From Halieaceae bacterium (GTDB lineage Bacteria > Pseudomonadota > Gammaproteobacteria > Pseudomonadales > Halieaceae), in NCBI GenBank assembly GCA_026710905.1, contig JAPOQD010000125.1, positions 1-64,000 of the forward strand: DNA of 64,000 bases, written 5' to 3'. The position numbers and the translations under genes were made by a program. Below are positions 1 through 10,224 of the stretch, piece by piece. The notes under the pieces are model-generated. The model saw only the letters and a program-made list of their open reading frames with translations. It was not told the DNA's origin and ran no database searches. How positions within the stretch are numbered: the stretch's first letter is position 1; the number at the start of each line of letters is the position of its first letter.

Positions 1-324
1 GACCTCATACTGGATGACATCACCATCCACCAGTTTTTGCAGGATTTCACCGGGTGAAAGCCCGGAGTCGAAAAGATATTCCCCCCTTTTGATTTGTGTG
101 GCCTGTCCCTTGAGCCGCACAATTTGCCGCCAGAGTTCGGCGTAACGCAGCGCGCCACCAGCTTCAAGCTGCTCGGACACCGCGCTCAGGGTGGTTCCCT
201 TGTCTACTTGCAGCAGCAACTGCCGTTGCCCGGGAAAGGGACGCGACCACCACTGCCACAAGGCATCTCCGGCAACCCCCAGGGACATCAGCAGCAGGCA
301 AAAAATCAGGATCGCCCTGTTCAT
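1..324 (-). CDS. mltG: MltG endolytic transglycosylase, N-terminal part
   Basis: The gene runs off the left edge; only the first 108 codons are visible. The protein starts MNRAILIFCLLLMSLG, an inner-membrane anchor, followed by the LysM-like region typical of YceG/MltG proteins (LLLQVDKGTTLSAVSEQLE, then RGEYLFDSGLSPGEILQKL). MltG cleaves nascent peptidoglycan strands in the periplasm and helps set glycan length. The ATG at 324 has a GGAG ribosome site 7 bases upstream. In many gammaproteobacteria pabC lies between fabF and mltG; here only about 100 bases separate them, so pabC is missing from this place. The family call rests on N-terminal motifs only, as the catalytic YceG domain lies outside the window. 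Confidence 0.85.
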   Translation of the reverse strand, partial: MNRAILIFCLLLMSLGVAGDALWQWWSRPFPGQRQLLLQVDKGTTLSAVSEQLEAGGALRYAELWRQIVRLKGQATQIKRGEYLFDSGLSPGEILQKLVDGDVIQYEV

Positions 325-421
325 GCCGACTCCGGCGCATGGCGCCGCAAGCGCGTTCGATTGATTCGATCAGTCTGCGCCAGAAGCCGGTATGCGGGTA
401 GCCCCGTCATTGTCAACAGCT

Positions 422-1663
422 TTAGCCAACTTTGGAGAACAACAGGGTGCCATTGGTTCCCCCAAAACCGAAGGAGTTCGACAAGGCATAATCGATTTGC
501 ATCTGTTGCGCGGAATGCGGCACATAGTTGAGGTCGCAATCCTCACTGGGGTTGTCAAGGTTGATGGTGGGAGGGGCCACCTGGTCACGTAGAGCCAGAA
601 CAGTGAAAATGGCCTCCACGGCGCCGGCGGCTCCCAGTAAGTGCCCGATCATGGATTTGGTGGAACTCACCGCTACTTTTCCGGCAGCATTTCCCATGAT
701 GCTCTTGACCGCGTCGCTTTCCGCCTTGTCCCCGGCGGGGGTGGATGTTCCGTGCGCGTTGATGTAGTTGATCATGCCTGCATCAATACCGCCATCACGC
801 AGGGCATTACTCATGGAGCATTCCGCGCCGCGGCCACCCGGCGGTGGAGAAGTGATGTGGTACGCATCACTACTCATGCCGAAGCCCTTGAGTTCTGCGT
901 AGATTCTGGCGCCGCGAGCCCGGGCGAATTGGTATTCCTCGATGACGATTACACCGGCCCCGTCACCCAGTACAAAACCGTCTCTGTCGACATCCCAGGG
1001 CCGGCTGGCGCCTTCCGGGTCGTCATTGCGGGTGGACAGGGCCCGTAGCGCGGCAAAACCACCCAAACCCACTTTGGTGGTCGCCATTTCCGCCCCGCCG
1101 ACCACCATCGCATCTACATCACCGCGCTCAATCAATTGCGCACCCAAACCTATATTGTGTGTGCCTGTAGTACAGGCAGTGACCAGGGAAAGGTTAGGCC
1201 CCCTGAAGCCGTATTTAATGGACAAATTACCGGCGATCATGTTGGTAATGGCGCCGGGAACAAAGAATGGGGATATCTTGCGGGGACCCCCAAGGCGCAC
1301 TATTTCGGTATTTTTTTCAATCTGGCCAATGCCGCCGATACCCGACCCTATGGCCGCACCAATGCGGCCGGCATTTTCCTCGGTTACTTCCAGTCCCGCA
1401 TCTTCCATGGCCTGCATGCCGGCCACCATACCGTACTGGATAAAGGCATCCATGGTTCGAGCGGCCTTGGCGGGCATGTAGTCGGTGCAGTCAAAACCCT
1501 TGACACTGGCGCTGATTCGCGAGGAATAAGCGGATGCATCAAAGTGCTGAATCTCGGCTACGCCGCTCCGTCCCGCCAGGATATTACGCCAGGAATCAGC
1601 TACAGTGTTGCCAACCGGGGTTACCATCCCCAGACCGGTCACAACGACCTTTCTGCGCGACAC
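422..1663 (-). CDS. fabF: 3-oxoacyl-ACP synthase II (KAS II)
   Basis: FabF condenses malonyl-ACP with acyl-ACP in cytoplasmic type II fatty acid elongation and is the enzyme that adjusts unsaturated chain length. The 413-residue protein has the usual length and the Cys-His-His triad of the family: C164 in TACTTG, H304 in NAHGTSTP and H341 in [10 protein letters not shown], with K336 before it. The N-terminus reads [13 protein letters not shown]. The start is GTG at 1663, preceded by a G-rich ribosome site. It is the last fab gene of the plsX-fabD-fabG-acpP-fabF series and is separated from acpP by a strong hairpin, so its level may be set apart from that of acpP. Confidence 0.97.
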   Translation of the reverse strand: MSRRKVVVTGLGMVTPVGNTVADSWRNILAGRSGVAEIQHFDASAYSSRISASVKGFDCTDYMPAKAARTMDAFIQYGMVAGMQAMEDAGLEVTEENAGRIGAAIGSGIGGIGQIEKNTEIVRLGGPRKISPFFVPGAITNMIAGNLSIKYGFRGPNLSLVTACTTGTHNIGLGAQLIERGDVDAMVVGGAEMATTKVGLGGFAALRALSTRNDDPEGASRPWDVDRDGFVLGDGAGVIVIEEYQFARARGARIYAELKGFGMSSDAYHITSPPPGGRGAECSMSNALRDGGIDAGMINYINAHGTSTPAGDKAESDAVKSIMGNAAGKVAVSSTKSMIGHLLGAAGAVEAIFTVLALRDQVAPPTINLDNPSEDCDLNYVPHSAQQMQIDYALSNSFGFGGTNGTLLFSKVG

Positions 1664-1704
1664 CCTGCTACCCCCCTGGCGTTTTGGCTGAATTCCAATA
1701 TTGC

Positions 1705-1738
1705 AAAAGCCGTTCTACCTCTCAATAGAAACGGCTTT
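1705..1738 (-). terminator. acpP-fabF intergenic hairpin, likely terminator or attenuator
   Basis: Read on the minus strand, AAAGCCGTTTCTA pairs with TAGAACGGCTTT across an 8-base loop with one bulged base, and TTTT follows within the closing arm. It lies directly after acpP. The very abundant ACP and the less abundant FabF need different transcript levels, so partial termination here is a reasonable inference, but it is not shown by the sequence alone. Confidence 0.6.
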
Positions 1739-1758
1739 ACGTGTGAATGTGGCAGGGT

Positions 1759-1995
1759 TCAGGAATGATGTTGACTTATGCAATCAATAGCCAGTTGAAC
1801 GGTGGTGATCACTTCAGCTTCTTCGTCGGGAATTTCCGTTTCAAACTCCTCTTCCAGAGCCATCACCAACTCTACCGTGTCGAGGGAATCGGCGCCAAGG
1901 TCTTCAACGAATGAGGCCGTGTTCAACACTTCCTCTTCTTTAACGCCCAATTGTTCAGCGACAATTTTTTTAACACGTTCTTCAATGCTACTCAT
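1759..1995 (-). CDS. acpP: Acyl carrier protein
   Basis: Acyl carrier protein carries the growing acyl chain on a 4'-phosphopantetheine arm in fatty acid, lipid A and lipoate synthesis. The 78-residue, strongly acidic protein has the attachment motif GADSLDTVE with Ser37 as the modified residue. I place the start at the ATG at 1995 (MSSIEERV), which has an excellent AAGGAG ribosome site 9 bases upstream. A longer frame opening at 2049 would only add residues unlike the family. It lies between fabG and fabF, as in most gammaproteobacteria. Confidence 0.98.
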   Translation of the reverse strand: MSSIEERVKKIVAEQLGVKEEEVLNTASFVEDLGADSLDTVELVMALEEEFETEIPDEEAEVITTVQLAIDCISQHHS

Positions 1996-2095
1996 GGTTT
2001 TGTTCAACTCCTTTCGATTAGAAATAAACCCGTTACCAAGTAGAATCACGGGCGCAGTTTACTCTGTTTTCAGTGGCAGTAATATCCCCTAAGAG

Positions 2096-2113
2096 GGAAT
2101 AGAAATCTATTCC
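2096..2113. repeat. Perfect inverted repeat between fabG and acpP
   Basis: GGAATAG and CTATTCC form a perfect 7-base stem around a 4-base AAAT loop, just after fabG on the minus strand. A TTGAGA box 16 bases before TATTCC overlaps it, so the site could be an operator over an acpP promoter as well as a weak transcript end. No T-tract follows on the minus strand. The role is not determined. Confidence 0.4.
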
Positions 2114-2127
2114 GTTTTCTCAAGTGC

Positions 2128-2874
2128 CTAGTTCATATACATGCCACCATTGACATGGATGGTTTCACCGCTGATATAGCCTGCGTCGGTGGATGCAAGA
2201 AAGCTTACGGCGGCTGCTACCTCCGCCGTATTTCCCAGCCGGCCAAGGGGGATTTGCTGGAGCAACCACTCCCTTTGCCCTTCGTCCAGCGCTTGCGTCA
2301 TGTCCGTATCGATAAAGCCGGGGGCAACGCAGTTCACAGTAACGGCGCGACTGCCCAGTTCGCGGGCCAGCGCACGGCTGAAACCTTCTGCTCCAGCCTT
2401 GGTGGCCGCATAGTTGCTCTGCCCGGGATTGCCCATGGAACCTACCACCGAAGTGATGGTGATTATACGGCCCCAGCGAGCCCTGGTCATACCGCGAAGG
2501 CAAGCCTTGCTGAGTCGATACAAAGCGTTGAGGTTGGTATCGATCACCTCATCCCACTCGCCTTGCTGCATGCGCATGAGGATATTGTCTCGCGTAATGC
2601 CCGCATTGTTGACCAGTACGCTCGGAGCAGTGTATCGCTCCCTGATGGTAGCCATGGCGGAGTCGATACTGTCCGTTTCTCCAACCCGCAGTTCCAGGCC
2701 GCAACCAGGATTTTCCAGTTCCGCCAGAGTAGAGGAAATACCTTCTGCGCCGCTGCGGCTGGTGGCGGTACCCACAACCGTAAAGCCATCAGCAGCCAAT
2801 CGCGCGGCCGTACTTCTACCGATACCACGGCTGGCGCCCGTCACCAGGGCGACCTTTGCTGTTTCGCTGCTCAA
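2128..2874 (-). CDS. fabG: 3-oxoacyl-ACP reductase
   Basis: FabG reduces 3-oxoacyl-ACP with NADPH, the first reduction of each elongation cycle. It is a 248-residue short-chain dehydrogenase with the cofactor loop TGASRGIG at 12-19, NNAG at 89-92, catalytic Ser142, and the YAATK motif (Y155, K159). The C-terminal GETIHVNGGMYM is typical of FabG. The start is TTG at 2874, overlapping the fabD stop as TTGA, with GGAG seven bases before it, so translation is probably coupled to fabD. The fab context separates it from generic SDR proteins. Confidence 0.95.
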   Translation of the reverse strand: MSSETAKVALVTGASRGIGRSTAARLAADGFTVVGTATSRSGAEGISSTLAELENPGCGLELRVGETDSIDSAMATIRERYTAPSVLVNNAGITRDNILMRMQQGEWDEVIDTNLNALYRLSKACLRGMTRARWGRIITITSVVGSMGNPGQSNYAATKAGAEGFSRALARELGSRAVTVNCVAPGFIDTDMTQALDEGQREWLLQQIPLGRLGNTAEVAAAVSFLASTDAGYISGETIHVNGGMYMN

Positions 2875-3827
2875 CTTGTGTCTCCGCTCAGAATTGCCAA
2901 TGCGGACGCCATGGACCCGGGTTGTTCAATACTATAGCTCTCGATCGTTGCGTCGATACCACGGTTGAGTCCACTCAAAACCTTACCCGGCCCACATTCC
3001 ACGATACGTTTGATACCTCTCAAGGCTATGGCTTGCACACACTCGGTCCAGCGTACCGGGCTGCAAATTTGCTCGACCAGCAAAGCCTTGATTTTGTCAG
3101 GGCGGGATTCGGTTCTCGCATGTACGTTGTGCAGCACGGGAATAACCGGCCTGCTCAACACCAGTCGAGACAATTCCCCAGCCAGTTTTTCACCAGCAGG
3201 TTTCATTAATTCCGTATGGAATGGCGCACTCACCGGAAGAGACATGGCGCGCTTGGCTCCAGCCCGCTTGCAGTTCTCAACCGCCAGTTCGACAGCCCCT
3301 GCCTCGCCCGCGATAACTACCTGCCTTGGAGAATTGAAATTCACTGCCGCCACTACTGCACCGGTAGTGGCGGCAGTGTCGGCGCAGACCTGAACGACGC
3401 TAACATCATCCAGCCCGATAATTGCCGCCATCGCACCTTCACCCACGGGTACTGCCGATTGCATGAACAGGCCGCGCTGCCGAACCAGGCGTACAGCATC
3501 AGTAAAGGCAAGCGATCCGGCGCAGACCAGGGCGGAAAATTCCCCGAGGCTGTGGCCGGCCATAAGGCCAGGTCGCGGCCCGCCGGTTGAACACCAGCTA
3601 CGCCACAAGGCCACACTGCAGGTCAATACCGCCGGTTGGGTGATTTCGGTCAGCTTGAGCTGGTCCCGGTCCCCGTGTTGAATCAACTCCCACAGGTCAT
3701 AGCCCAGGGCCTGTGAGGCTTCTGCGAAAGTCTGTCCCACACAGGGGTGCTCCAGCGCCGCCTCCGCCAGCATACCCGGCCGCTGCGAACCCTGTCCCGG
3801 AAACACAAATGCGATACTATCTTCCAT
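2871..3827 (-). CDS. fabD: Malonyl-CoA:ACP transacylase
   Basis: FabD moves malonyl groups from CoA to ACP, supplying the extender unit for fatty acid synthesis. The 318-residue protein has the GQGSQ motif at 11-15, the nucleophile Ser93 in GHSLGE, and the catalytic His204 in PVSAPFH, all in the expected places. The ATG at 3827 has TAAGG six bases upstream. It starts 8 bases after plsX ends and overlaps fabG by 4 bases, which indicates a single operon. Confidence 0.97.
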   Translation of the reverse strand: MEDSIAFVFPGQGSQRPGMLAEAALEHPCVGQTFAEASQALGYDLWELIQHGDRDQLKLTEITQPAVLTCSVALWRSWCSTGGPRPGLMAGHSLGEFSALVCAGSLAFTDAVRLVRQRGLFMQSAVPVGEGAMAAIIGLDDVSVVQVCADTAATTGAVVAAVNFNSPRQVVIAGEAGAVELAVENCKRAGAKRAMSLPVSAPFHTELMKPAGEKLAGELSRLVLSRPVIPVLHNVHARTESRPDKIKALLVEQICSPVRWTECVQAIALRGIKRIVECGPGKVLSGLNRGIDATIESYSIEQPGSMASALAILSGDTS

Positions 3828-3835
3828 GGTAAACC

Positions 3836-4798
3836 TTACTCACCCGCCGAACTGAACATCCCTGGATTTTTCATACATTGTAAAGCCTGCCGGATAGCAG
3901 TGAGGAAACCTTCGGCGTCGGACCCGCCATGACTCTTCACAACCACGCCGTTCAAACCAAGCAGAAAGGCGCCATTGTAGCGATTGGGGTTCATCCAGCG
4001 CAGCAACTTTGCCGATGACACCCCGGAACCGGCCTGCAGGCTTTGTAGTTGCTCGCGTAAATAACGGCCGGTGCCTTCCATGGCTTTCAGAGCGATATTG
4101 CCGGTGAAACCATCACAAACTACAACATCAGCTTGCCCTTGTTGTATCTGGTCAGCCTCTATAAAACCACAAAAGTTGATGAGCGGGCTGGACTCCAGCA
4201 GTTTCCGGGCGCGCCGCACCTGTCTGTTTCCCTTGCTGGCTTCACTGCCATTGCTCAGCAGAGCCACTCGGGCCGGGGTTTGCGGCCGAAGTGTACGCGC
4301 CAGCGCCGTCCCCATCATGGCGAATTCGAGCAGGCGCGCTGGCCGGCTATCCACGTTGGCGCCCAAGTCAAGCATATGGCATTCGCCCGTGGTTGTGGGC
4401 ACTGCTGAGCACAATGCCGGCCGGGAAAACCCTGGCCGCATGCCCACACTGCGTTTGGCCAGGGTCATCAACGCCGCGGTGTTGCCAGCGCTTACTACCC
4501 CACTAACCACGCCCTGTTTCAGTAAATCCAGGGATTTTGCCATGGAACTGCCTAGCGGCCTCGAACGCAGCACCGTGCGAACATTTGCCGCCATCGGTAT
4601 AACGCTGTCACTGTGTTCAATTGTCAGCCGCTGATCATCATCTGCATCCAGCGCCTGCTGGATTTCGGCCCGATTTCCAACCAGGTGCAGACGTAATCGG
4701 GGAAATTCACGCAAAGCTTTCAAGGATGCAGGTATGGAGCTGCGCAGGCCATGGTCTCCGCTCATCACGTCCACTGCCAGGTGAACCTCGGTAGTCAA
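3836..4798 (-). CDS. plsX: Phosphate acyltransferase PlsX
   Basis: PlsX makes acyl-phosphate from acyl-ACP, the donor for the first step of phospholipid synthesis through PlsY. The 320-residue protein has VSAGNTAALM, LDLGANVDS, VVCDGFTGNIALK and YNGAFLLGLNGVVVKSHG, all typical of the family. The start is TTG at 4798, two bases after the rpmF stop; starting there keeps the conserved N-terminal LAVDVMSGDHG, which an internal ATG would destroy. The usual motif is DVMGGD, so Ser in place of Gly is a small oddity. The protein is shorter at the C-terminus than the E. coli enzyme (about 356). Confidence 0.95.
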   Translation of the reverse strand: MTTEVHLAVDVMSGDHGLRSSIPASLKALREFPRLRLHLVGNRAEIQQALDADDDQRLTIEHSDSVIPMAANVRTVLRSRPLGSSMAKSLDLLKQGVVSGVVSAGNTAALMTLAKRSVGMRPGFSRPALCSAVPTTTGECHMLDLGANVDSRPARLLEFAMMGTALARTLRPQTPARVALLSNGSEASKGNRQVRRARKLLESSPLINFCGFIEADQIQQGQADVVVCDGFTGNIALKAMEGTGRYLREQLQSLQAGSGVSSAKLLRWMNPNRYNGAFLLGLNGVVVKSHGGSDAEGFLTAIRQALQCMKNPGMFSSAGE

Positions 4799-4800
4799 AC

Positions 4801-4983
4801 TTAGTCTTCGCCGCTGGTATCGACCACTTTCCGGCCACGATAGAAACCATCCTTGCTGACATGATGCCGCCGATGGGTTTCACCGCTGGTCTGGTCCACC
4901 GACAGGGTTGCCCCGGCCAGGGCATCCTGCGAACGGCGCATGCCGCGGCGGGAACGTGTCTTCTTACTTTTCTGTACTGCCAT
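4801..4983 (-). CDS. rpmF: 50S ribosomal protein L32
   Basis: L32 is a small zinc-free protein of the large ribosomal subunit in this lineage. The 60-residue sequence [17 protein letters not shown] is diagnostic of the N-terminus. The start ATG lies inside the end of yceD (20-base overlap in a different frame), so the two genes are translationally linked. The plsX start follows two bases after its stop, giving the conserved yceD-rpmF-plsX arrangement that ties ribosome and membrane synthesis. Confidence 0.98.
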   Translation of the reverse strand: MAVQKSKKTRSRRGMRRSQDALAGATLSVDQTSGETHRRHHVSKDGFYRGRKVVDTSGED

Positions 4984-5527
4984 CGCCTGGCTCCTGCTTT
5001 ACCTGAATGGATTTCAATTGCTCCAGCACCTTGAATGGGTTTTCCGCCTGCGCCAGTTCTCTTTCGTCCGAGTTCGGGTAATCCGGCAATTTCCTGCAGG
5101 ATACCCCGTCGTGGTAACTGACGATGGGCAAACTCAGTATCAGTTCGTCCTCGGCAAGCTCCCACAAATTACATTCCTCTCCTTCCACGATCAGCGGTCC
5201 GAGCCGGCGTGGCAACAGACGAGCCTGGTCATCGTCGGCGACGATGGCCAGTTCACTCTCAGAGGCGACCATCACCGTCATGATATCAAGACAACGCTGA
5301 CACACCACCTGTACGTCAGCACGTACCTGTACAACCACGATGGAACGAGATTCATCATCACGGAAAAAACTACAGCTTATCTCGGCCCGCCCCCGCTCCG
5401 AGGCCAGGGATTCGCAGAACCGCGGCAAATTGCCTAGCGCCAGGAAACCCCGAACCACCGTGCCGCGCAAACCCGCGGTTCGGACATCCAGGGTGGCCGG
5501 GAGGGGCTCGCTGTACAAGGTCTGCAT
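4964..5527 (-). CDS. yceD: YceD/DUF177 family, 23S rRNA accumulation protein
   Basis: This family is linked to 23S rRNA accumulation in bacteria and chloroplasts; the mechanism is not settled. The 187-residue protein has the family's central pair of cysteines (VVCQRC, near 90) and the acidic [15 protein letters not shown] segment, and ends in a basic, polar tail. Its 3' end overlaps rpmF by 20 bases. In Enterobacteria maf lies next to it; here no maf is seen between this gene and rluC, where about 200 bases without a recognizable gene remain. Confidence 0.9.
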   Translation of the reverse strand: MQTLYSEPLPATLDVRTAGLRGTVVRGFLALGNLPRFCESLASERGRAEISCSFFRDDESRSIVVVQVRADVQVVCQRCLDIMTVMVASESELAIVADDDQARLLPRRLGPLIVEGEECNLWELAEDELILSLPIVSYHDGVSCRKLPDYPNSDERELAQAENPFKVLEQLKSIQVKQEPGDGSTEK

Positions 5528-5731
5528 AACTTACCAAGCCGTTGCCTGCTGGAATAAAATCTTCTTCATTTCCTGGAGTCTTTACCGAATTCAATGATCG
5601 CGCCAATAACGGAATTCCCGGGATTCTGGCTCGGGGCGTAATGGTAGGGGCCGTTCCGGGTGATGTCAAAAATTCTCGGCGCATTCCCGCTTGGGCTGAG
5701 GGTCGCGTTGTTACGTGGAAGTGCGGGGGAA

Positions 5732-6742
5732 TTACAGTGCATCCAGAAATTTCTGCAGGTCCGGTTCCAGTTCCGCGCCCACCGTCACACGCTCACCACC
5801 GGCATCATCGAAACTCAGGGTCTGCGCATGTAAAAAAAGGCGCTGCAAGCCCCGGCCCCGAGCAGACTTGAACTGATCTCGGCTGGAATATTTGGCATCC
5901 CCCAACAACGGGTGCCCCGCATGCCGCGCATGAACCCTGATCTGGTGAGTTCGGCCTGTGTGCGGCCTGACCTGTAGTAGAGTGCAGCCGGCAAAACGCC
6001 GCAGCACCTGAAACTCGGTATGAGCGAATTTGCCCGCCTTGTCCACGCGGACGACCCGTTCACCGGAACGCAGGGTATTCTTGAGCAACGGCGCCTCGAT
6101 GTCCCTCAGTTGCCGCGGCCACTGGCCCTCTACCAGGGCGAGATAGCGTTTGTCGATACGGCCCTCCCGCAGTTGCCGATGCAGTTCTTTCAATACCGCA
6201 GCCCGGCGGGCCACCATCAGGCATCCAGAAGTTTCCCGGTCCAGACGATGCACCAGTTCCAGGTAATTGTCACCGCTGCGCATCAGGCGCAGGCTTTCAA
6301 TAAGGCCGACTGTGAGACCACTGCCGCCGTGCACCGCCAGGCCCGCAGGCTTGTTGATCACCAGCAACCCACGGTCTTCATACAGTGTGCGTTCCCTGTC
6401 CAGACCCAACCAGTGGGCGGGCGGCGGTTGTATCGGCTGGCCAGCCGCCATACGAATCGGTGGAATGCGCACCCGGTCCCCAACTTGCAGGCGGTAGTCC
6501 GCCTTCACCCGGCCCCTGTTGACCCTGACCTCACCCTTGCGCAACGCACGATACAGCCTGGATTTGGGCACTCCCTTCAGTTCCCGTATCAGGAAGTTGT
6601 CCACGCGCTGCCCAGCGTACTCATCCGATACCTCCAGGAAACCTGGCCGGTTCATGGAGGATTTGCGCGGCGAAGTGTCCGCTGTCTTTCGCACCAGCGA
6701 TTTGGCAGGTTGCCGGCTGATATCTGAATATTTCCGAGGCAT
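5732..6742 (-). CDS. rluC: 23S rRNA pseudouridine synthase RluC
   Basis: RluC isomerizes uridines 955, 2504 and 2580 (E. coli numbering) of 23S rRNA. The 336-residue protein has a basic leader (1-35), an S4 RNA-binding domain (about 42-100, RVDNFLIRELKGVPKSRLYRALRKG), and the RsuA/RluA catalytic domain with HRLDRETSG, Asp168 being the catalytic residue. RPHTGRTHQIRVH completes the family signature. It is transcribed away from rne, the common arrangement in gammaproteobacteria. RluA-family substrate assignment rests on S4 domain and synteny. Confidence 0.92.
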   Translation of the reverse strand: MPRKYSDISRQPAKSLVRKTADTSPRKSSMNRPGFLEVSDEYAGQRVDNFLIRELKGVPKSRLYRALRKGEVRVNRGRVKADYRLQVGDRVRIPPIRMAAGQPIQPPPAHWLGLDRERTLYEDRGLLVINKPAGLAVHGGSGLTVGLIESLRLMRSGDNYLELVHRLDRETSGCLMVARRAAVLKELHRQLREGRIDKRYLALVEGQWPRQLRDIEAPLLKNTLRSGERVVRVDKAGKFAHTEFQVLRRFAGCTLLQVRPHTGRTHQIRVHARHAGHPLLGDAKYSSRDQFKSARGRGLQRLFLHAQTLSFDDAGGERVTVGAELEPDLQKFLDAL

Positions 6743-7356
6743 TGTCCGCTAGAAATCATGGGTAGAAGTGAGGGGACATGATGCTCCCTGGAAAGGCCGC
6801 GAGCCTCGCGCCAAACAGTCCATCTGTTTGACAAACGGCATGCAAGCGCCGCATACCAAGGCCGCAGCAAGCTCATGGTAGCGCAAACTCGCCAAGGGCG
6901 GCAAAGCCCGACAGGGTGCCAGCACAACACTCTTTATTGAAGGGCCAGCCAATTGCTGCTATAGTCGCCGCCGGTGACTTGGCGGTACCAGAAACATCAG
7001 CAAACCGGTAGGTTGCAATACATTGACGAAACGTCTCGTCACCAGGTACTGGATACCAGTTTTTTGTAGTGTAGCCGGAGAAAGCCGGCATACACACGGT
7101 ATAACCGCACAGCAAGGGCTGGCGGCGCTTGATAACAGACCAGGGTTTATATTTGCCCCGCGCAGGCTGAGTTGTTCGCAGCGGGGCGTAGTCAAGAACA
7201 TAGACGCTTTTACACGAGAAAAGAGTTCTTTTGCTTGAAGTATTGATGACAGGTTTACTAACACCAAGCTTGTAACCCGGAATAAATGCCTGCCAAGGCA
7301 TGTCTTTCTGTTCAGCGCTGCCTCCTTTTGTTGTGCCACAACACAAAGTGGCGCAC
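6743..7356. other. rluC-rne intergenic region with long rne leader
   Basis: No convincing gene occurs in these 614 bases; short frames here have neither family features nor ribosome sites. The half next to rne probably forms a long 5' leader. It includes a strong hairpin at 7155-7187, where GCCCCGC pairs with GCGGGGC across a 19-base loop. In E. coli, RNase E regulates itself through structures in a long rne leader, so a similar role is an inference. A TTGACA box at about 6826 could belong to a promoter. Confidence 0.5.
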
Positions 7357-10113
7357 ATGAAAAAAATGCTTATCAATGCAACTCATCCCGAAGAGTTGCG
7401 CGTTGCCCTGGTCGACGGCCAGCGGCTCTATGATCTGGATATTGAGAATCGTACTCGCATCCAGACCAAATCCAACATTTACAAGGGAAAAATAAAACAG
7501 GTGGTGCCCAGCCTGGAGGCCGCCTTTGTCGAGTTTGGCGACGAGCGTCAAGGTTTCCTGCCAATGAAGGAAATTGCCCGTGAATACTTCGCCAAACAAC
7601 CACCCCCTGGTGATGCTCCTCTGCATATCCGCAATCTGGTCAAGGAAGGCACCGAAGTAGTTGTGCAGGTAGAGAAAGAGGGGCGCGGCAACAAGGGCGC
7701 CGCGCTGACAACCTTTATCGCCCTGGCGGGACGCTATCTGGTGCTGATGCCCAACAATCCTCGCGGTGGCGGTATTTCCCGACGCATTGAGGGAGACGAC
7801 CGGTCTCAGTTGAGAGATGCCCTCAACGAAGTGGAAATTCCCCAGGGCATGAGTGTCATCATCCGCACGGCCGGTATCGGACGAACCAGTGAGGAACTGG
7901 GCTGGGACCTGAACTACCAGGTAAAGCTCTGGGAATCGGTGAGAGAAGCCAGCAAGAAGAACAAGGCTCCCCGCTTGCTGCTGCAGGAAAGCAACGTCAT
8001 CATTCGCGCCATTCGCGACAATATGCGGGACGACATCGATCAGGTGCTGATCGACTCCCCGGAAGCTTACACACTGGCGAAGGATTTCGTATCCGGGGTG
8101 ATGCCGCAATTGGAAAGTCGGATCCGTCTGTACGAGGACCCGATCCCGATGTTCAACCGTTTCCAGATTGAAAGTCAGATTGAAACCGCCTTCCAGCGTG
8201 AAGTGCAGTTGCCATCCGGGGGGGCTATCGTGATTGATCCCACCGAAGCAATGGTATCGATCGACATCAACTCGGCCCGCGCCACCCGGGGCAGTGATAT
8301 TGAAGAGACTGCCTTCACTACCAACCTTGAAGCTGCTGTTGAAATCGCACGGCAACTACGCTTGCGCGATATCGGCGGGTTGATTGTCATCGACTTCATC
8401 GATATGCAGTCAAACCGCAACCAGCGTGCAGTGGAAAGCCAGATGCGCGAGGCCCTGGAACTGGATCGGGCACGGATGCAGGTTGGCCGTATCTCCCGAT
8501 TTGGTTTACTGGAAATGTCACGGCAACGGCTGCGTCCTTCACTGGAAGAAACCAGCGGTATTGTCTGCCCCCGCTGCAGCGGCCAGGGATCGATTCGGGA
8601 CACAAAATCCCTGGCGCTGGTTATTCTGCGCCTACTGGAGGAAGAAGCAATCAAGGATCGCTCGGCCGAAGTTCGGGCCTATGTTCCAGTATCAGTTTCC
8701 ACATACCTGCTCAATGAAAAGCGAGCCGCTTTGACGGAGATTGAGGAATTGACCAAGGTACGCCTGATCGTGGTGCCCAACCCGAATATGGAAACCCCTC
8801 ATTTCGAGGTGCGGCGCCTGCGCGACGATGAAATGGAATCGCGTACCGAGTCGTCTTTCGAATTCGAACTTCAGCCAAAAGAAGAGCACCCGTCCACGGA
8901 TACTGCCAATACCTACCGGGAACAACAGGAAGCCGTGGTAAAAAGCATTGACTATAACGCCACGGCGCCTAAACCAGCACCCTCCAAACCCGCTAAAAAA
9001 GGCGCCGGGAAACAAGCCCGGCCGTCTGCGGCAAGAAAACCCGGCTTGATCAAGCGCATTCTGGAAGTACTGTTCAGTGGCCCCAACAAGGAAGCCATTC
9101 CGCAAAACAGGCACCCGCAGCGTGATAAATCAAACGATGCCAGACCAAAGCGTAGCCGTAACAATCAGCGCTCCAACAATCGGCGTCGGCGCAGCGATGG
9201 AAATGGAACTGCCGCTCGTGTCGACAACCGGGGCCAGGCTCGCGAACGCAAGTCAGCCAATGCTGATCGTGAGGCCCGCACCGGGCAACAGCGTAGCGAG
9301 CGCGCCAGTATGGATTTGAACGGCCAGGAGAATCCTGCTCAAGGCCAGCCTCGTAAACGCCCCCCTGAGCGGCGTGGTGAGGAACCGCCTCGCCGCCGCA
9401 GACGTGGTCACCGGCGGCTGAAACCTGCCGAACAGGGGCTTGCGCAGACCTCAGCGGCAGAGGCTATGACAGTTGAGCCAGTCATTGAGAATGATATGGC
9501 TGAACCAGCGCCAGCCCAAGGGCCTGAAACCAAAGAGTTCGAATCTGCAGAAATCGAAATCACAGGAGATGGAACCGCCGGGTTCCAAACCGCGGAGGAC
9601 GAGTCCGTTGAAGCTGAAACCCCCGGGATCGAAACTGCCGAGTTGGAGACAATAGAGGACAAGTCCACCGTGGCCAATGCAGCCGAGCTCGAAACCGCGG
9701 AGGACGAGTCCATCGAAGCCGAAACCTCCGAGCTGGAGACAGCGGACGACCGGTCCGCCGAGGCCGTTGCCTCCGACACGGGAACCACCGAGGCCGATAT
9801 CGCCGGGGACAAAACCGCAGAGCCTGCAATCCCAGCGAACGAACTGCATGATACTGATGAGGAATTGCTGACCGAGGAACCGGGTGCAGCCATCGAAACC
9901 GCAAATACCGGGGGTATCAACCAGAAAGGACGCGCTTGCAACGATCCGCGTGAGCAGACCAAGCCCGTTGGCAAAGTGGAAATCACTACCAGCTACAGCA
10001 ACCTTTTCAGTTCCGAAGAGGCTCCCGCGGTGGAACAGATTCGAGGGACATCACTTCGCGCAGCCAACGATCCACGTAACAACAATGGCGATGCAATTGC
10101 CGAAGGAGGCTGA
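7357..10113 (+). CDS. rne: Ribonuclease E
   Basis: RNase E is the membrane-associated endonuclease that starts mRNA decay and processes rRNA and tRNA. The 918-residue protein starts at the ATG at 7357 (MKKMLINAT, as in E. coli); upstream codons do not fit the family. The catalytic half has the S1 domain (about 35-125), an RNase H-like and a DNase I-like region, and the zinc-link CPRC near residue 404. The C-terminal half is disordered: a Lys/Arg-rich block (about 545-690, with RRRRRGHRR near 680) and then a Glu/Thr/Ala-rich acidic stretch (about 725-830) with imperfect repeats of [12 protein letters not shown]. The basic part likely binds RNA; the acidic part is unusual and its partners are not apparent. 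Confidence 0.97.
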   Translation: MKKMLINATHPEELRVALVDGQRLYDLDIENRTRIQTKSNIYKGKIKQVVPSLEAAFVEFGDERQGFLPMKEIAREYFAKQPPPGDAPLHIRNLVKEGTEVVVQVEKEGRGNKGAALTTFIALAGRYLVLMPNNPRGGGISRRIEGDDRSQLRDALNEVEIPQGMSVIIRTAGIGRTSEELGWDLNYQVKLWESVREASKKNKAPRLLLQESNVIIRAIRDNMRDDIDQVLIDSPEAYTLAKDFVSGVMPQLESRIRLYEDPIPMFNRFQIESQIETAFQREVQLPSGGAIVIDPTEAMVSIDINSARATRGSDIEETAFTTNLEAAVEIARQLRLRDIGGLIVIDFIDMQSNRNQRAVESQMREALELDRARMQVGRISRFGLLEMSRQRLRPSLEETSGIVCPRCSGQGSIRDTKSLALVILRLLEEEAIKDRSAEVRAYVPVSVSTYLLNEKRAALTEIEELTKVRLIVVPNPNMETPHFEVRRLRDDEMESRTESSFEFELQPKEEHPSTDTANTYREQQEAVVKSIDYNATAPKPAPSKPAKKGAGKQARPSAARKPGLIKRILEVLFSGPNKEAIPQNRHPQRDKSNDARPKRSRNNQRSNNRRRRSDGNGTAARVDNRGQARERKSANADREARTGQQRSERASMDLNGQENPAQGQPRKRPPERRGEEPPRRRRRGHRRLKPAEQGLAQTSAAEAMTVEPVIENDMAEPAPAQGPETKEFESAEIEITGDGTAGFQTAEDESVEAETPGIETAELETIEDKSTVANAAELETAEDESIEAETSELETADDRSAEAVASDTGTTEADIAGDKTAEPAIPANELHDTDEELLTEEPGAAIETANTGGINQKGRACNDPREQTKPVGKVEITTSYSNLFSSEEAPAVEQIRGTSLRAANDPRNNNGDAIAEGG

Positions 10114-10183
10114 TCCACTGGAATACCAGTTAGCAGCCTGTTTATCCACCAACCTGATTCAACCAGCAAACACCCGGATACGC

Positions 10184-10211
10184 TTGTACCAGGATTGCAG
10201 GACTGTATAAT
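10184..10211 (+). promoter_or_regulatory. tRNA-Ser promoter
   Basis: TTGTAC at 10184-10189 and a perfect TATAAT at 10206-10211 are 16 bases apart. The expected transcript start falls about 7 bases before the tRNA, which fits a short 5' leader removed by RNase P. Confidence 0.75.
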
Positions 10212-10224
10212 CCCGCGTCTTCCC

